A DNA stretch of 64,000 bases from Tianweitania sp. UT-5YL-CI-8 (GTDB lineage: Bacteria > Pseudomonadota > Alphaproteobacteria > Rhizobiales > Rhizobiaceae). The stretch covers positions 124,001 to 188,000 of the forward strand of contig NZ_JASCRR010000008.1 in NCBI RefSeq assembly GCF_030010215.1. Reading direction: 5' to 3'. The notes under the pieces are model-generated. The model had not been told where the DNA came from. It saw only the letters and a list, made by a program, of their open reading frames with translations, and searched no databases. Below, one piece after another: positions 16,499 to 25,303 of the stretch (position 1 is the stretch's first letter; every line of letters starts with the position of its first letter). Both the position numbers and the translations under genes were made by a program.

Positions 16499-17749
16499 TC
16501 AGATTGCGGACGAAAGCTGCAGTTCGCGCGCACCATCGAGATGGTAGATGTCGTCGCGGAAGTGGACGACACTGTCGCCCGTCGACCAGGCCGAGACATA
16601 TTCGAAATAGACCGGCACGGGGTTGGTGATCGCAACGGGGGTGCTCTCACCGCTCTTGATGGTCTGCTCGAAACGCTGGCGATTCCAGCCTGCGGTATCG
16701 CGCATGATCCAGGTGACCAGATCGCGCACGTTCTGGACGCGGACGCAGCCCGACGAATCGAATCGCATCAGCTTGTTGAACAGGCCCTGCGACGGGGTAT
16801 CGTGCATGTAGGTCGCATGGCTGTTGGGGAAGTTGATCTTGACCGAAGCCATGGCGTTGATCTTGCCCGGATCCTGGCGGAAGCGGAACTTGGCTGCATC
16901 CTCGGTCGACCAGTCGATGGTCGTCGGGTCGATCTCGCCCTGCGGCCCAAGAATACGAATGGCGTTCTTCTTCAGATATTCCGGATCCTTGCGCATCAGC
17001 GGAATGATGTCCTTGCGAACAATCGACTCCGGCGCATTCCAATAGGGATTGACGATGATCTCGTTGATCTTGGACGCCAGGATAGGTGTCTGGCGATCGA
17101 TCTTGCCGACGATCGCGGTGTGACGCAGCACGACACGGTCGTTCTCCACTGCCTCGATCTGGGCCGCCGGAATGTTGACGACGACATAGCGGCTGCCAAG
17201 CGTGCCTGCCTTTTCGCGCAGACGGACGAGGTTGGTCTGAAGCTGGCCCAGACGAACCGGAGCGCTGACATTCATGGCTGCGTAGCTGTACTGGCCGAGA
17301 ACACCGTCAGCCGGAAGGCCATGGCGTGCCTGAAAGCGCTTCACAGCGGCATCGACATAGGTGTCGAACGCATTCGACACACCGGCGCGCGAGGACAGGT
17401 CACCCGAAACCATGAGACGGCGGCGCAAGGCGGCGACATCGGGGTCGATGACGCCCAGTTGCAGCTTCTTGGTGTCCGGAACGGACGGCCATCCGCCCTG
17501 GGCTACGATCTGGCCATAGGAATTGATCGCCTGTTCGACGAAAGACACCGTCTGCGGGGAAAAGATCGGCAGCGTCGTTGCGACCTTGCCGCCCTGAGAG
17601 GCGCGTGCATCGAACTGATCATCCCAGTTTCCACGACGCTTGGCACCGAGAACCTCAGAGATTGCGTCCTGTGCGCTGGCGCGGCCGGCAACCAGCGAGG
17701 CACCTACAGCGGTAGCACCGTACAGAAAATTACGACGACTGGTTTTCAT
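16499..17749 (-). CDS. L,D-transpeptidase (YcbB-like), LdtR-associated
   Basis: Periplasmic enzyme of 416 residues expected to make 3-3 cross-links in peptidoglycan. A Tat-like signal (MKTSRRNFLYGATAVGASLV, with the twin Arg) is followed by a peptidoglycan-binding helical domain (about 95-165, VDAAVKRFQARHGLPADGVL) and a YkuD catalytic domain (about 185-390). The active site reads HATYMHDTPSQGLF, then MRFDSSGCVRVQN with His316 and Cys335. ATG 17749 is chosen over an in-frame extension because it starts the Tat signal. The MarR-type regulator gene upstream matches LdtR, which controls such a transpeptidase in Liberibacter and Sinorhizobium. Confidence 0.9.
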   Translation of the reverse strand: MKTSRRNFLYGATAVGASLVAGRASAQDAISEVLGAKRRGNWDDQFDARASQGGKVATTLPIFSPQTVSFVEQAINSYGQIVAQGGWPSVPDTKKLQLGVIDPDVAALRRRLMVSGDLSSRAGVSNAFDTYVDAAVKRFQARHGLPADGVLGQYSYAAMNVSAPVRLGQLQTNLVRLREKAGTLGSRYVVVNIPAAQIEAVENDRVVLRHTAIVGKIDRQTPILASKINEIIVNPYWNAPESIVRKDIIPLMRKDPEYLKKNAIRILGPQGEIDPTTIDWSTEDAAKFRFRQDPGKINAMASVKINFPNSHATYMHDTPSQGLFNKLMRFDSSGCVRVQNVRDLVTWIMRDTAGWNRQRFEQTIKSGESTPVAITNPVPVYFEYVSAWSTGDSVVHFRDDIYHLDGARELQLSSAI

Positions 17750-17830
17750 GAACGATCGACCTTCCCACCTGTTCGGCAAACGTTAAGCATGCCGGCGAAC
17801 TTACTCTCATCAAGCTTAATAAATGCCAAC

Positions 17831-17865
17831 CACGGTCTTTTCACCGTGCATCACTTCAGTGTGAT
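17831..17865. promoter_or_regulatory. paired inverted repeats upstream of the transpeptidase gene
   Basis: CACGGT-cttttc-ACCGTG (17831-17848) and ATCAC-ttcagt-GTGAT (17850-17865) lie about 80-115 bases before the start. They are candidate operators for LdtR or another dimeric regulator; no match to a published motif is claimed. Confidence 0.35.
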
Positions 17866-17957
17866 ACGGACGCTGGCGGACGGCAAAGCCTGAACTACCG
17901 ACTACCGGATTTTCATCTGAATATGGCGGCAGCGTGGCCACCCCGTCCCAGCGCGCC

Positions 17958-17994
17958 AAAAAAACAGGACCGGGGCATTTCTGCCACCGGTCCT
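17958..17994 (-). terminator. rho-independent terminator of ldtR
   Basis: On the minus strand AGGACCGG (17994-17987) pairs with CCGGTCCT (17973-17966), followed by G and seven T. It separates ldtR from the transpeptidase gene, so the two have distinct transcripts. Confidence 0.9.
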
Positions 17995-18045
17995 TGTCGG
18001 TCATATCTATTGGTTTGACGATGCCGCGCCTACGAAACCCAAGGA

Positions 18046-18561
18046 TTACATACGGTAGGCGATGGTGTCGTTCCAGAAGCGATCAAGGCGCTGCAGCGCG
18101 CGGTTCATCTGCATGAACTCTTCGCTGTTGATGCCGCCGACCTGCTCGATCGAACCGATGTGGCGTTCGTAGAGACCGCCGACGACCTCGGCCACTTCCT
18201 GTCCCTTGTCGGTCAGGCTGATGCGGACTGAGCGGCGGTCGACCCGCGAACGCTCGTGGCTGATGAAGCCGAGTTCGACCAGTTTCTTCAGATTGTAGGA
18301 TACGTTGGAGCCAAGATAGTAGCCACGGGAGCGCAGTTCGCCCGCTGTAAGTTCAGCGTTGCCGATATTGAACAGCAACAGTGCCTGGATAGCATTGATG
18401 TCGCTGCGGCCGTTGCGATCGAACTCATCCTTGATGACATCAAGTAGACGGCGGTGGAGCCTTTCAACAAGCTGAAGCGATTCCATGTAGAGCGAGCGAA
18501 TACCGTCACGACGTTCGTCGGATACAGTTGCGGGCTTTCCAGCAGGACGCGAGTTGATCAT
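18046..18561 (-). CDS. ldtR: MarR-family regulator LdtR
   Basis: Winged-helix DNA-binding protein of 171 residues. The wHTH core runs from INAIQALLLFNIGNAELTAG through SRGYYLGSNVSYNLKKLVEL (recognition helix) to the wing RSRVDRRSVRISLTDKG. Long N- and C-terminal helices make the dimer. ATG 18561 has GAGAGG upstream. Linkage to an L,D-transpeptidase with a shared intergenic region is the known arrangement of LdtR, which senses small ligands and controls cell-wall remodelling and stress tolerance. The symbol is assigned from sequence character plus context. Confidence 0.88.
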   Translation of the reverse strand: MINSRPAGKPATVSDERRDGIRSLYMESLQLVERLHRRLLDVIKDEFDRNGRSDINAIQALLLFNIGNAELTAGELRSRGYYLGSNVSYNLKKLVELGFISHERSRVDRRSVRISLTDKGQEVAEVVGGLYERHIGSIEQVGGINSEEFMQMNRALQRLDRFWNDTIAYRM

Positions 18562-18624
18562 TGTTCTTGCCTCTCGTTTGTCGCCTGGTGACTTTTTGTT
18601 TTGATCACCTTGAGCACGAACCTA

Positions 18625-18655
18625 TCGAATGCCGATAAAATTCGACTTAAAAGTC
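18625..18655. promoter_or_regulatory. overlapping inverted repeats upstream of ldtR
   Basis: TCGAAT-N9-ATTCGA (18625-18645) overlaps GACTT-AA-AAGTC (18644-18655), 64-94 bases before the ldtR start. MarR-family repressors usually bind such palindromes in their own promoters, so autoregulation is plausible but unproven. Confidence 0.35.
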
Positions 18656-18739
18656 AGGCTTAACGGGAGCTTACGCAACATGGGTTTCGAAAGACGATTA
18701 ACGAACCGTCACCCGCACCCAAACAATTAACCTTTATTT

Positions 18740-19201
18740 TTAGGAAACCTTTTCAGGCCTCGAAACGGCCTGTTCCGCGCGTCTTTCTACCTGTCTGCGC
18801 TGCCACCAGATGAGCAGCCGGAAAGCGCAATAGATCAGCGCTATGGCACCATGCACCAGCACGATGGCAAGCCTTCTGCCATAGAGGTTGGAGTAGACCA
18901 CATACATGGTCGTCTCGGTGGCCGCGCAGACGAACCAGATGACCGGCCCCCACGAAGCTTGCATCCACAATCCGCTTGCCGCAAACGGAAACAGCGCGGC
19001 CAAGGTGACCGAGGCGACCTGCCAATGCAACGGCATCAGGTCGAAGCGCCACATCGAGCCGCCATAGATACCGATCAGGCGAACCCAGTAGAGTACGCCG
19101 AACGCCAGGCAGTAGAGCGCCACCAACCTCAGGAACCACCCCAGCCCCGCTTCGGCCAGACTTGGCCGAAGGCTTCTCAGACTGGCCGTTTCATAGGTCA
19201 A
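18740..19201 (-). CDS. DUF6163 membrane protein
   Basis: Membrane protein of 153 residues with four hydrophobic helices, including FLRLVALYCLAFGVLYWVRL, VASVTLAALFPFAASGLWM, WGPVIWFVCAATETTMYVVY and IVLVHGAIALIYCAFRLLI. It fits the rhizobial DUF6163 family. No in-frame ATG precedes the first helix; TTG 19201, which overlaps the hydratase stop (TTGA) with AGGGA nine bases upstream, is the best start. It is translationally coupled to the hydratase gene. Function unknown. Confidence 0.72.
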   Translation of the reverse strand: MTYETASLRSLRPSLAEAGLGWFLRLVALYCLAFGVLYWVRLIGIYGGSMWRFDLMPLHWQVASVTLAALFPFAASGLWMQASWGPVIWFVCAATETTMYVVYSNLYGRRLAIVLVHGAIALIYCAFRLLIWWQRRQVERRAEQAVSRPEKVS

Positions 19202-20247
19202 AGCACCAGTTCCCTGTCGCCCAAGGGTTGGAAGTAGCGATCGATATCCGCTGGATCGATGTCTTCGAGACGCGGCGGCGACCACACTGGCGCTGCATCC
19301 TTGTCGATCACGGCTGCACGAATGCCTTCGTAGAAGTCCTTGCCCTCGAGCATGCGATTGAGGATGCGGAACTCCATCCGCATGCACTCTTCCATGGATT
19401 TCCCGAGACCCGCGGTGATCTGGCGGAAGGCGACGTTCAAGCTGGTAGGCGACCTCAGCATCAGGGTTTCGAGTGTCTTGGCAGCGAACGGATCGGTTGC
19501 GGCTGCCGCACGAAGGCTGCCGACGATGCCGGCCAGCGAATTCTTTGAGAAATGCCGCGCAATGGCATGGACGTTGGCGTCTTCGGTCTCACGCCTGGCC
19601 GGCGCGAAGGCTTCGCGCAATGCAAGGTCGACATCGCCGGTCTCCGACACGCGCTCGATGATGCCAAGCAGATATTCCGACTTCACGGTGTAGTTCGCCA
19701 GCCCCGACCACAGCGCGTCGCCATAACGGATGCGACTGCCGGTCAGGCCGAGATACATGCCGAAGCTTTCGCCCAGTTCAGGCAGGATGTGGCTGCCGCC
19801 GACATCGGGAAAAAAGCCGATGCCGACTTCCGGCATGGCGAATTGCGCGTTCTCGGTCATTACCCGATGCGAGCCGTGGAACGACACACCGACGCCCCCG
19901 CCCATGACAATGCCGTCGACTAAAGCCACATAAGGCTTGCGATAGCGCGAAATCTGGACATTCAAACGGTATTCATCGGCAAAGAAGTCGACCGGCGGCA
20001 CGCCCGCCTTGCCGGCTTGGTAAATGTCGAGAATGTCGCCGCCGGCCGAGAACGCCCGCCCCTCGGCCTTGATGAGCACTGCCGAGATGCTCGGATCGGT
20101 TTCCCAGGCGGTCAAAGCAGCGGATAACGCGCGCACCATCTTATGGGTGACCGCGTTGAGCGCCTTGGGCCGCGTCAGGGTCACGATGCCCGCAAGGCCC
20201 TGCTGTTCGAAACGGATCTCCTCGCCGCCGCCAAAGTCGTGTGTCAA
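19198..20247 (-). CDS. enoyl-CoA hydratase/isomerase family protein (3-hydroxyisobutyryl-CoA hydrolase type)
   Basis: Crotonase-fold protein of 349 residues, the long form typical of 3-hydroxyisobutyryl-CoA hydrolase in valine breakdown. Signatures are TLTRPKALNAVTHKMVRAL, GRAFSAGGDILDIYQAG (oxyanion hole), DGIVMGGGVGVSFHGSHRV, and FAMPEVGIGFFPDVGGSHIL with the expected Glu and Asp. The start is TTG 20247 because a perfect GGAGG lies six bases upstream and the open frame above it is not family-like. Its stop overlaps the DUF6163 start. Other enoyl-CoA hydratases of this length exist, so the substrate is probable only. Confidence 0.88.
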   Translation of the reverse strand: MTHDFGGGEEIRFEQQGLAGIVTLTRPKALNAVTHKMVRALSAALTAWETDPSISAVLIKAEGRAFSAGGDILDIYQAGKAGVPPVDFFADEYRLNVQISRYRKPYVALVDGIVMGGGVGVSFHGSHRVMTENAQFAMPEVGIGFFPDVGGSHILPELGESFGMYLGLTGSRIRYGDALWSGLANYTVKSEYLLGIIERVSETGDVDLALREAFAPARRETEDANVHAIARHFSKNSLAGIVGSLRAAAATDPFAAKTLETLMLRSPTSLNVAFRQITAGLGKSMEECMRMEFRILNRMLEGKDFYEGIRAAVIDKDAAPVWSPPRLEDIDPADIDRYFQPLGDRELVL

Positions 20248-20382
20248 CAGAATCCTCCGAGGCTCGAACAGGATGAAACAGCTAAGCGGGCGGTCCCTTT
20301 CCGTCAATGCCGCTGGAACAAGGGGTCGCATTGGTCTTGGCAAACCGGCTGTGTTAAAAACCGCGCGATCTGGAGTCCTTTG

Positions 20383-21414
20383 ATGAACAAGATAACCGCA
20401 AGCAAGCCCTTTTCCAGCCGCAGCGTCGATGAGATCACAGGCGGCTGCCGCTTGCGCCGCATGCGCAAAGCCGACTGGTCGCGCCGGCTCGTGCAGGAGA
20501 ACAGGCTATCTGTGGACGACCTGATCTGGCCGATCTTCATCGTCGACGGCAAATGCCGCCGCGAGGAAATTGCCGCCATGCCCGGCGTGTTTCGCATGTC
20601 GCTGGATTTTGCGGTGAAAGAAGCCGAGCGCGCCGCCAAATTGGGCATCCCCGCAATCGCTACGTTTCCCAATGTCGACTTGAACCTTCGCGACCAGACG
20701 GGCTCGCACATTCTTGACGCCGACAACATCATCAACAAGGCGACACGCGCCATCAAGCAAGCCGTACCCGAGATCGGCATCATCACGGATGTAGCGCTCG
20801 ACCCGTTTACCAACCACGGTCATGACGGCATCCTGCGGGACGGCGTGATTGTCAACGATGAGACGGTACAGCAAATCACTGCCGCGGCAGTGCTTCAGGC
20901 GGCGTCGGGCTCCGACATCATCGCGCCGTCCGACATGATGGATGGCCGAATCGGCGCGATCCGCGATGCCCTCGACGCCAACGGCTTCCAGGATGTGGCG
21001 ATCATGTCCTATGCGACCAAGTTCGCGTCGGCATTCTATGGTCCTTACCGCGAAGCGGTGGGCACAGCCGGCCTGCTCAAGGGCGACAAGAAGACCTACT
21101 ACATCGACCATGCCAATTCGGACGAGGCAGTACGCGAGACCGAGCAGGATCTGGCTGAAGGCGCCGACATGATCATGGTCAAGCCCGGCCTGCCCTATCT
21201 CGACATCATCCACAGGCTGAAGGATGAGTTCCGGGTCCCGACCTTCGCCTACCAGGTCTCGGGCGAATACTCGATGATCAAGGCGGCGAGCGCCAATGGC
21301 TGGATCGACGGCGAAAAGGCGATGCTCGAATCGCTTCTGGCCTTCAAACGCGCCGGCTGCGACGGCATCCTCACCTATTTCGCACCCGAGGTCGCCCAGA
21401 TGTTGAAGGGCTGA
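20383..21414 (+). CDS. hemB: delta-aminolevulinic acid dehydratase (porphobilinogen synthase)
   Basis: Cytoplasmic heme-pathway enzyme of 343 residues that joins two aminolevulinates into porphobilinogen. Schiff-base lysines are visible in MSYATKFASAFYGPYREA and MIMVKPGLPYLD. The metal region reads ITDVALDPFTNHGHDGIL, the Asp-type signature, so the three zinc cysteines of the E. coli type are absent and the magnesium-dependent form is expected, as in other rhizobia. ATG 20383 has TGGAG seven bases upstream. Divergent from the hydratase; convergent with sthA, with two bases between stops. Confidence 0.97.
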   Translation: MNKITASKPFSSRSVDEITGGCRLRRMRKADWSRRLVQENRLSVDDLIWPIFIVDGKCRREEIAAMPGVFRMSLDFAVKEAERAAKLGIPAIATFPNVDLNLRDQTGSHILDADNIINKATRAIKQAVPEIGIITDVALDPFTNHGHDGILRDGVIVNDETVQQITAAAVLQAASGSDIIAPSDMMDGRIGAIRDALDANGFQDVAIMSYATKFASAFYGPYREAVGTAGLLKGDKKTYYIDHANSDEAVRETEQDLAEGADMIMVKPGLPYLDIIHRLKDEFRVPTFAYQVSGEYSMIKAASANGWIDGEKAMLESLLAFKRAGCDGILTYFAPEVAQMLKG

Positions 21415-21416
21415 CG

Positions 21417-22826
21417 CTATTCGGCAGCCCGCAAGGCAGCATAGCCCATGCGATTCCAGGCATCCAGACCGGCAATCTTGTAGGCTTCGGCCAGCGTCGG
21501 ATAGTTGAACGTGTTCTCGACGAAGAAGTCGACCGTGCCGTGCAGGTTGATCACCGCCTGGCCGATATGGATCAGTTCGGTCGCGCCCTCGCCGACGATA
21601 TGCGCCCCGAGAAGCCGTCTGGTTTCAAGCGAGAAGATCAGCTTCAGGAAACCGCTGTCCACACCCATGATGTGGCCGCGCGAGGTTTCGCGGAACCGGG
21701 CCACACCGCATTCATAGGCGACGCCGCTGGCGCGAACCTCTTCCTCCGATTGGCCCACCGTGGAAATCTCCGGAACGGCATAAATCCCATAGGGGAAAGT
21801 CTCGGGCGCCGGAGGCAAGGGAACGCCGAAGGCGTGGCAGGCAGCCACACGTCCCTGCTCCATCGATGTCGATGCCAGGCTGGGAAAGCCGATGATGTCG
21901 CCGGCGGCATAGATGTTCGGAACCGAGGTCTGCAATGTGTGCGGGTCGACCTTGATGCGGCCGCGCGCATCGGCTTCGACGCCGATCGCCTCCAGTCCGA
22001 GCCCCTCGACATTGCCCGAGCGCCCAGCGGCATACAGGACCATCTCCGACCGGATCACGCGACCGTTGGCCAGGATGACCTCGGCATGATCTGGCTTGCT
22101 TAAGACCTCCTTGACGCCGTTGCCGAACCGCATAACCATGCCTCTGTCGCGAAGCTGGTGGATGAAATCGTCAATGATTTCGCGGTCGACGAAATCGAGA
22201 ATGGATTGACGCGGCTCGACCAGGGTGACAGGCACATCGAGAGCCGAAAAGATCGTGGCATATTCCACGCCGATGACGCCGCCGCCGATCACGGTCAGCG
22301 TCCGTGGCAGGCGTTCGAGCTCCAGCATCTCATCGCTGTCGAAGACGCGCTTGCTGTCGAAGGGGATGGTTGCCGGGCGGTGCGGCTTGGTGCCAACCGA
22401 AATCAGCGCGTGTTCGAACTCGACCTCGCTGCGCTCGCCGCTGTCGGCCACCAGCGCGACGGAATTGGCGCTTAGGAAGCTGGCCGCGGCGCGCTGGTGC
22501 TTGACGGCGTTGCGCATGAACTGATGTTGCAACACCTCGACCTCGTGATCGAGCGTCTTCTGGAGCCGCTGGATCAGATCTCCGACGGCGATGTCCTGCT
22601 TGACCCGATAGCCGCGCCCGTAGAAGCCGCGTTCACGCCAGCCAGATAGATTGAGGACGGTTTCTCGCAGCGTTTTTGACGGAATGGTTCCAGTGTGAAC
22701 AGACACGCCACCCAGCCGCCGGCCCTTGTCGACGACCAGCACCGACTTGCCAAGCTTTGCCGCCTGGACCGCGGCGCGCCGTCCCGAAGGCCCGCTCCCG
22801 ATGACCAGCATTGCATATCTGCTCAT
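21417..22826 (-). CDS. sthA: Si-specific NAD(P)+ transhydrogenase (soluble)
   Basis: FAD flavoprotein of 469 residues that balances NADPH and NADH pools in the cytoplasm. It has the pyridine nucleotide-disulfide oxidoreductase layout: FAD Rossmann motif MLVIGSGPSGRRAAVQAAKL at the N-terminus, NAD motif VIGGGVIGVEYATIFSAL (about 178), YAAGDIIGFPSLASTSMEQG and a dimerisation domain with GATELIHIGQA. The redox position reads GGVSVHTGTIPSKTL, with no CxxxxC pair, which separates SthA from lipoamide dehydrogenase. ATG 22826 starts MSRYAMLVIG. Confidence 0.94.
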   Translation of the reverse strand: MSRYAMLVIGSGPSGRRAAVQAAKLGKSVLVVDKGRRLGGVSVHTGTIPSKTLRETVLNLSGWRERGFYGRGYRVKQDIAVGDLIQRLQKTLDHEVEVLQHQFMRNAVKHQRAAASFLSANSVALVADSGERSEVEFEHALISVGTKPHRPATIPFDSKRVFDSDEMLELERLPRTLTVIGGGVIGVEYATIFSALDVPVTLVEPRQSILDFVDREIIDDFIHQLRDRGMVMRFGNGVKEVLSKPDHAEVILANGRVIRSEMVLYAAGRSGNVEGLGLEAIGVEADARGRIKVDPHTLQTSVPNIYAAGDIIGFPSLASTSMEQGRVAACHAFGVPLPPAPETFPYGIYAVPEISTVGQSEEEVRASGVAYECGVARFRETSRGHIMGVDSGFLKLIFSLETRRLLGAHIVGEGATELIHIGQAVINLHGTVDFFVENTFNYPTLAEAYKIAGLDAWNRMGYAALRAAE

Positions 22827-23013
22827 TCTGCATCGCCCTTCTTGCTGCAATGCACAAACTAGCGCTTGAATGTGACACAACTCAACTGCCTGGAGGCGGA
22901 AATGAAAATTTCATCAGGGGCTGGGAAATCTTGATTTTGCTTCGCGATTACCCATTTTTCGCTCTGAGGCGCTTCAATCCAGGCAACCCGCGCCCGAAAG
23001 GAATCAAAACGGA

Positions 23014-23484
23014 ATGAACGCTCGCGTTCTGGACGGCGAAATCATCACCAGCAGCCTTGAGGACATCCGCAGCTATGACGGTGTTCGGTCGCGGCGCATT
23101 TTCGCTTTCTGTATCGATTATCTGATCGTCGGGCTGCTGCTGATACCGGTTGCAATCTTCGTCTTCGTGCTGGGCGTCATAACGCTGGGTCTCGGCTGGA
23201 TGCTGTTCGGCATCCTCTTCCCGCTTGTGGCGCTGTGCTACATCTGGAGCACGCTGGGCGGGCCGAACCAGGCCACGGTAGGAATGCGCGTGATGGGCAT
23301 CCGGCTCGCCCGGCTCGACGGTCGCCCCGTTGACGGCCTGTTTGCGGTGCTGCACTCGATCCTGTTCTGGGCGGCCAACGCGCTCCTCACGCCACTCGTG
23401 CTTCTGGTGACGCTGTTCACCGACCGCAAGCGCGCTCTGCATGACCTGCTGCTCGGCACCGTCGTGGTCAGAAGCGACCGTTAA
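23014..23484 (+). CDS. RDD-family membrane protein
   Basis: Inner-membrane protein of 156 residues with three or four hydrophobic helices. The RDD core includes RRIFAFCIDYLIVGLLLIPV (Arg and the Asp of helix 1), TVGMRVMGIRLARLDG after helix 2, and FTDRKRALHDLLLGTVVV at the end, the family signature. ATG 23014 has AAAGGAATC upstream. Transport activity is reported for some RDD proteins, but the substrate here cannot be predicted. It lies between sthA (divergent) and bpt (same strand). Confidence 0.87.
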   Translation: MNARVLDGEIITSSLEDIRSYDGVRSRRIFAFCIDYLIVGLLLIPVAIFVFVLGVITLGLGWMLFGILFPLVALCYIWSTLGGPNQATVGMRVMGIRLARLDGRPVDGLFAVLHSILFWAANALLTPLVLLVTLFTDRKRALHDLLLGTVVVRSDR

Positions 23485-23608
23485 TGGCTTTTTCCCCGCT
23501 TCCGCGCGCAAAAGTGAAGCTGCGTGGAAGCTTTGGTGTAAGAAGCCAGTTGAATTTTTCCGTTTCCAGGGGAAGCTATAGGGATTCACGGGAGTCCCTT
23601 GGCGATCG

Positions 23609-24367
23609 ATGACCCAGCACCCGACGCAATCGCCGCAGTTCTTTCTGACAGCCCCGTCGCCCTGCCCCTATCTCGAGGGGCAGTTCGAGCGGAAGGTGTT
23701 TACCCATCTGGTCGGCGATAAGGCTCCCGAGATGAACGACCTGCTCACGCAGGGGGGCTTTCGTCGGTCGCAGAACATCGCCTATCGCCCAGCCTGCGAG
23801 ACCTGCAGGGCGTGCGTTTCGGTGCGCATCCTGACAAACGAATTTACCCAGACGCGCAACATGAAGCGTATTGCGGCGCGCAACAGCGATCTGGTCGGCG
23901 CAATGCTCAAGCCGGAGCCCTCGACCGAGCAATACTCGCTGTTTCGCAGCTATCTTGACGCCCGTCACCGTAAGGGCGGCATGTCTGACATGACGGTTCT
24001 TGACTACGCCATGATGGTCGAGGACACCCATGTCGAAACCAAGCTCATCGAATATCGCCGTCGCGGACCTGATAGTTTTCTCACTGGGAGGGGGCAAGGC
24101 GACTTGATCGCCGTGGCGCTGACCGACCGCATGGCCGACGGGCTGTCGATGGTCTACTCCTTCTACAATCCCGAATTCGAGGATCGTTCGCTCGGCACTT
24201 TCATGATTCTCGACCATATCGCCCGCGCCAGAGCGCTGGGTCTGCCCCACGTCTATCTCGGCTACTGGGTCAACGGTTCGCGGAAGATGAACTATAAGGT
24301 GCGATTCACGCCGCAGGAGCATCTCGGCCCGAAGGGCTGGGAACGTTACACGCCCGAGATCGAGTGA
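23609..24367 (+). CDS. bpt: leucyl-tRNA--protein transferase Bpt (arginyl-transferase family)
   Basis: Cytoplasmic enzyme of 252 residues of the Bpt/Ate1 family that attaches leucine to N-terminal Asp or Glu as a tag for ClpS/ClpAP degradation. N-terminal domain: [17 protein letters not shown] and the cysteine cluster [21 protein letters not shown]-terminal domain: [20 protein letters not shown], and [20 protein letters not shown], both typical. Full length. A DMT transporter gene starts 39 bases downstream. Confidence 0.94.
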   Translation: MTQHPTQSPQFFLTAPSPCPYLEGQFERKVFTHLVGDKAPEMNDLLTQGGFRRSQNIAYRPACETCRACVSVRILTNEFTQTRNMKRIAARNSDLVGAMLKPEPSTEQYSLFRSYLDARHRKGGMSDMTVLDYAMMVEDTHVETKLIEYRRRGPDSFLTGRGQGDLIAVALTDRMADGLSMVYSFYNPEFEDRSLGTFMILDHIARARALGLPHVYLGYWVNGSRKMNYKVRFTPQEHLGPKGWERYTPEIE

Positions 24368-24406
24368 CTCAAGGCGCGTTGTCCTTGCCAAGGCAGGGAG
24401 AACGAT

Positions 24407-25303
24407 GTGACCGCACCTCTATCCAACCATGCAAAGGGCCTGCTGCTGACCGGCTTCGGCGGCTTGGTGCTGACTTTCGACATCCCGCTCATCCGCTTGG
24501 CCTCGGGCGAGCATTGGAGCGTGCTGCTGGCACGCAGCGCGGCAACGCTTTGTGTCACGCTCATCGTCTGGTTCGCCTGGAGGCTGCTTCGCGGCAATGT
24601 GCCGGCGCTGGTGCCTGGCTGGTCCGGCCTGCTCGTCGCTGCCTTATACGGCGCAAGCTCCACAGCATTCCTGACCGCCGTCTTCTACACCTCGACGGCC
24701 AATCTGGTCTTCATCCTCGCCTTCAACACCATGTTCGCCGCCCTGCTCTCCTGGCTATTCCTGGGCGAACGACCAAGCAGTGCCACGATGATCGCGATGG
24801 CTTTCATGCTGCTCGGTGTCGGCGTCATCGTCGGCGACTCGGTCGGTACCGGCAATCTGTTCGGGGACATGCTCGCCTTGGCCGCCGCCCTTCTGATCGC
24901 CGGGGCAATTACGGTCAGTCGGGCGACCGGTAAGGATATGGGTTTCGCCGCGCTCATTGCGGTGGCTCTGCCGCTTCTGGTGGCCGCAGTCATGCTGCCT
25001 GATGCGGGCGTCTGGATCGAAGCGCCATGGTGGATCCTGTTCAACGGCGCGGTGGTGATTCCGATCGCGTTCTTCTGCCTCGCCAACGGTCCGAAATATA
25101 TCTCGGGTCCAGAAGTGGCGATGTTCTATCTCCTGGAGACGGTACTGGCGCCGGTCTGGGTCTGGATGATCTTCGCCGAGCAGCCATCGCGCAACAGCCT
25201 GATCGGCGGCGCGATCCTGATTTTCACGCTGGTGATCCACACACTTTGGCAGATATCGCGAAACCGGCGGCGCATGCCGCGCGGCGCCAATCAGGCCGTG
25301 TGA
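24407..25303 (+). CDS. EamA/DMT-superfamily transporter
   Basis: Inner-membrane permease of 298 residues with ten hydrophobic helices arranged as two EamA repeats (first from about residue 8, second from about 150). It shows GASSTAFLTAVFYTSTANLV and LLSWLFLGERPSSATMIAM in repeat one, and YLLETVLAPVWVWMIFAEQP in repeat two, the usual end-of-repeat pattern. The start is GTG 24407, with GGGAG six bases upstream; the overlapping ATG at 24405 meets an immediate stop. It overlaps the AI-2E transporter gene tail-to-tail by 13 bases. Substrate unknown. Confidence 0.9.
   Translation: MTAPLSNHAKGLLLTGFGGLVLTFDIPLIRLASGEHWSVLLARSAATLCVTLIVWFAWRLLRGNVPALVPGWSGLLVAALYGASSTAFLTAVFYTSTANLVFILAFNTMFAALLSWLFLGERPSSATMIAMAFMLLGVGVIVGDSVGTGNLFGDMLALAAALLIAGAITVSRATGKDMGFAALIAVALPLLVAAVMLPDAGVWIEAPWWILFNGAVVIPIAFFCLANGPKYISGPEVAMFYLLETVLAPVWVWMIFAEQPSRNSLIGGAILIFTLVIHTLWQISRNRRRMPRGANQAV

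Noticed and set aside
16487-17893. A 468-codon open frame opposite the L,D-transpeptidase
   Set aside because: No ribosome site or family features; the minus strand has a Tat signal and SSGCVRV active site.
17816-18004. A 62-codon frame between the transpeptidase and ldtR
   Set aside because: It runs through the ldtR terminator hairpin and lacks a ribosome site.
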